Assembly (NCBI GenBank): GCA_018817865.1
Contig: JAHITG010000023.1
Span: forward strand, 1 to 6,098
Source of the DNA: Spirochaetota bacterium
GTDB lineage: Bacteria > Spirochaetota > JAHITG01
Length of the DNA stretch: 6,098 bases
Direction of reading: 5' to 3'
The translations under genes were made by a program, and so were the position numbers. The stretch's first letter is position 1, and every line of letters begins with the position of its first letter. The notes beneath the pieces were generated by a model. It was not told the DNA's origin. It was given only the letters and a program-made list of their open reading frames with translations, and searched no databases. Shown in pieces: positions 5,676 to 6,098 of the stretch.

Positions 5676-6098
5676 ATGTTAAAATTAAAAAAATCATTTT
5701 ACAAAGAAAAACATCACAGGTTACCATTAGATCAATATATTGGTAATATTCGTGCTGGTTTTACCCTGTGTATTAAAAACAATGAACATATTTTTAATGA
5801 AATGAAATTGGTGAATCAATTTCTACAATATTTAATTGAATCATTAAGCAAATATAATTGCCAAAATTGGATTTATGTTTTTATGCCTGATCATGTTCAT
5901 TTGATTTTAGAAGGAAAAACAGATGATTCAAATTTATGGAAAGCAATGGTCCTTTTTAAACAAAAAACAGGTTACTGGTTTTCGAAAAACATGAATAATA
6001 TAACATGGCAAAAGGATTTTTATGACCATATTTTACGAACTGAGGAAGATTTAAAAAAACATATTTTTTATCTATTGAACAATCCTGTAAGAAAAGGA
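5676..6098 (+). CDS. REP-associated tyrosine transposase (RAYT, Y1/HUH family), cut by window end
   Basis: The frame starts at ATG 5676 and stays open for 141 codons to the last base, so the C-terminus lies outside the window. It matches the Y1 transposase fold of IS200/REP-associated enzymes. The N-terminal HHRLPLDQYIG...FTLCIKN segment resembles the family's usual opening strand. MPDHVHLIL carries the metal-binding His73-x-His75 (HUH) pair, and Tyr132 in YLLNNPVRKG aligns with the family's catalytic Tyr (Yxx(N/E)NPVxxG). Such enzymes nick and rejoin single-stranded DNA at REP hairpins and are usually single-copy domesticated genes. The key residues are intact, so the visible part looks functional. 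Codon use differs from the neighbours: nine of ten Ile codons are ATT and none ATC, whereas guaB and carA use ATC often, and the gene is visibly more A/T-rich. This suggests separate ancestry. The start is chosen as the first Met after the hairpin; the ribosome site (GATGAG) is weak. Confidence 0.85.
   Translation, partial: MLKLKKSFYKEKHHRLPLDQYIGNIRAGFTLCIKNNEHIFNEMKLVNQFLQYLIESLSKYNCQNWIYVFMPDHVHLILEGKTDDSNLWKAMVLFKQKTGYWFSKNMNNITWQKDFYDHILRTEEDLKKHIFYLLNNPVRKG

Overview
The window holds four or five bacterial genes, all on the + strand except for a foreign-looking 5' edge. Most of it (about 290 to the end) is moderately AT-rich, with tight gene spacing, an ATGA stop/start overlap and bacterial-type guaB and carA genes. 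It therefore comes from a bacterium, but I cannot name the phylum from the sequence. The absence of a visible Shine-Dalgarno sequence before guaB and the co-translated cobalamin-type radical SAM gene fit an uncultured, possibly anaerobic Gram-negative lineage; this is inference only.

Layout. Bases 1 to about 250 are 72% G+C by direct count, and on the - strand they read as an interior piece of a phage/plasmid-type DNA cytosine-5 methyltransferase. Somewhere in 241-285 the composition drops abruptly and a different genome appears to begin, so an assembly chimera is the simplest reading. From 254 an uncharacterised polytopic membrane protein overlaps by four bases a B12-binding-type radical SAM enzyme (1234-2754), forming a two-gene translationally coupled unit of unknown pathway. 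Next come guaB (IMP dehydrogenase, 2850-4304), a hairpin resembling a terminator plus a second inverted repeat, and carA (carbamoyl-phosphate synthase small subunit, TTG start, 4432-5538). After carA lie three tandem 30-bp repeats that end in a complete REP-like hairpin preceded by GTAG, followed by the start of a REP-associated (RAYT, Y1/HUH) transposase gene that runs off the window edge.

How the parts fit. guaB and carA are housekeeping nucleotide-metabolism genes (guanine nucleotide branch, and carbamoyl phosphate for pyrimidines and arginine). carB is not the next gene; the REP/RAYT unit occupies that position. The most interesting signals are the 26-residue gap inside the radical SAM cysteine motif, the half-hairpin tandem repeats ahead of the RAYT gene, and conserved-position substitutions in GuaB and CarA. 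I found no strong evidence of a wholly new multi-gene system.
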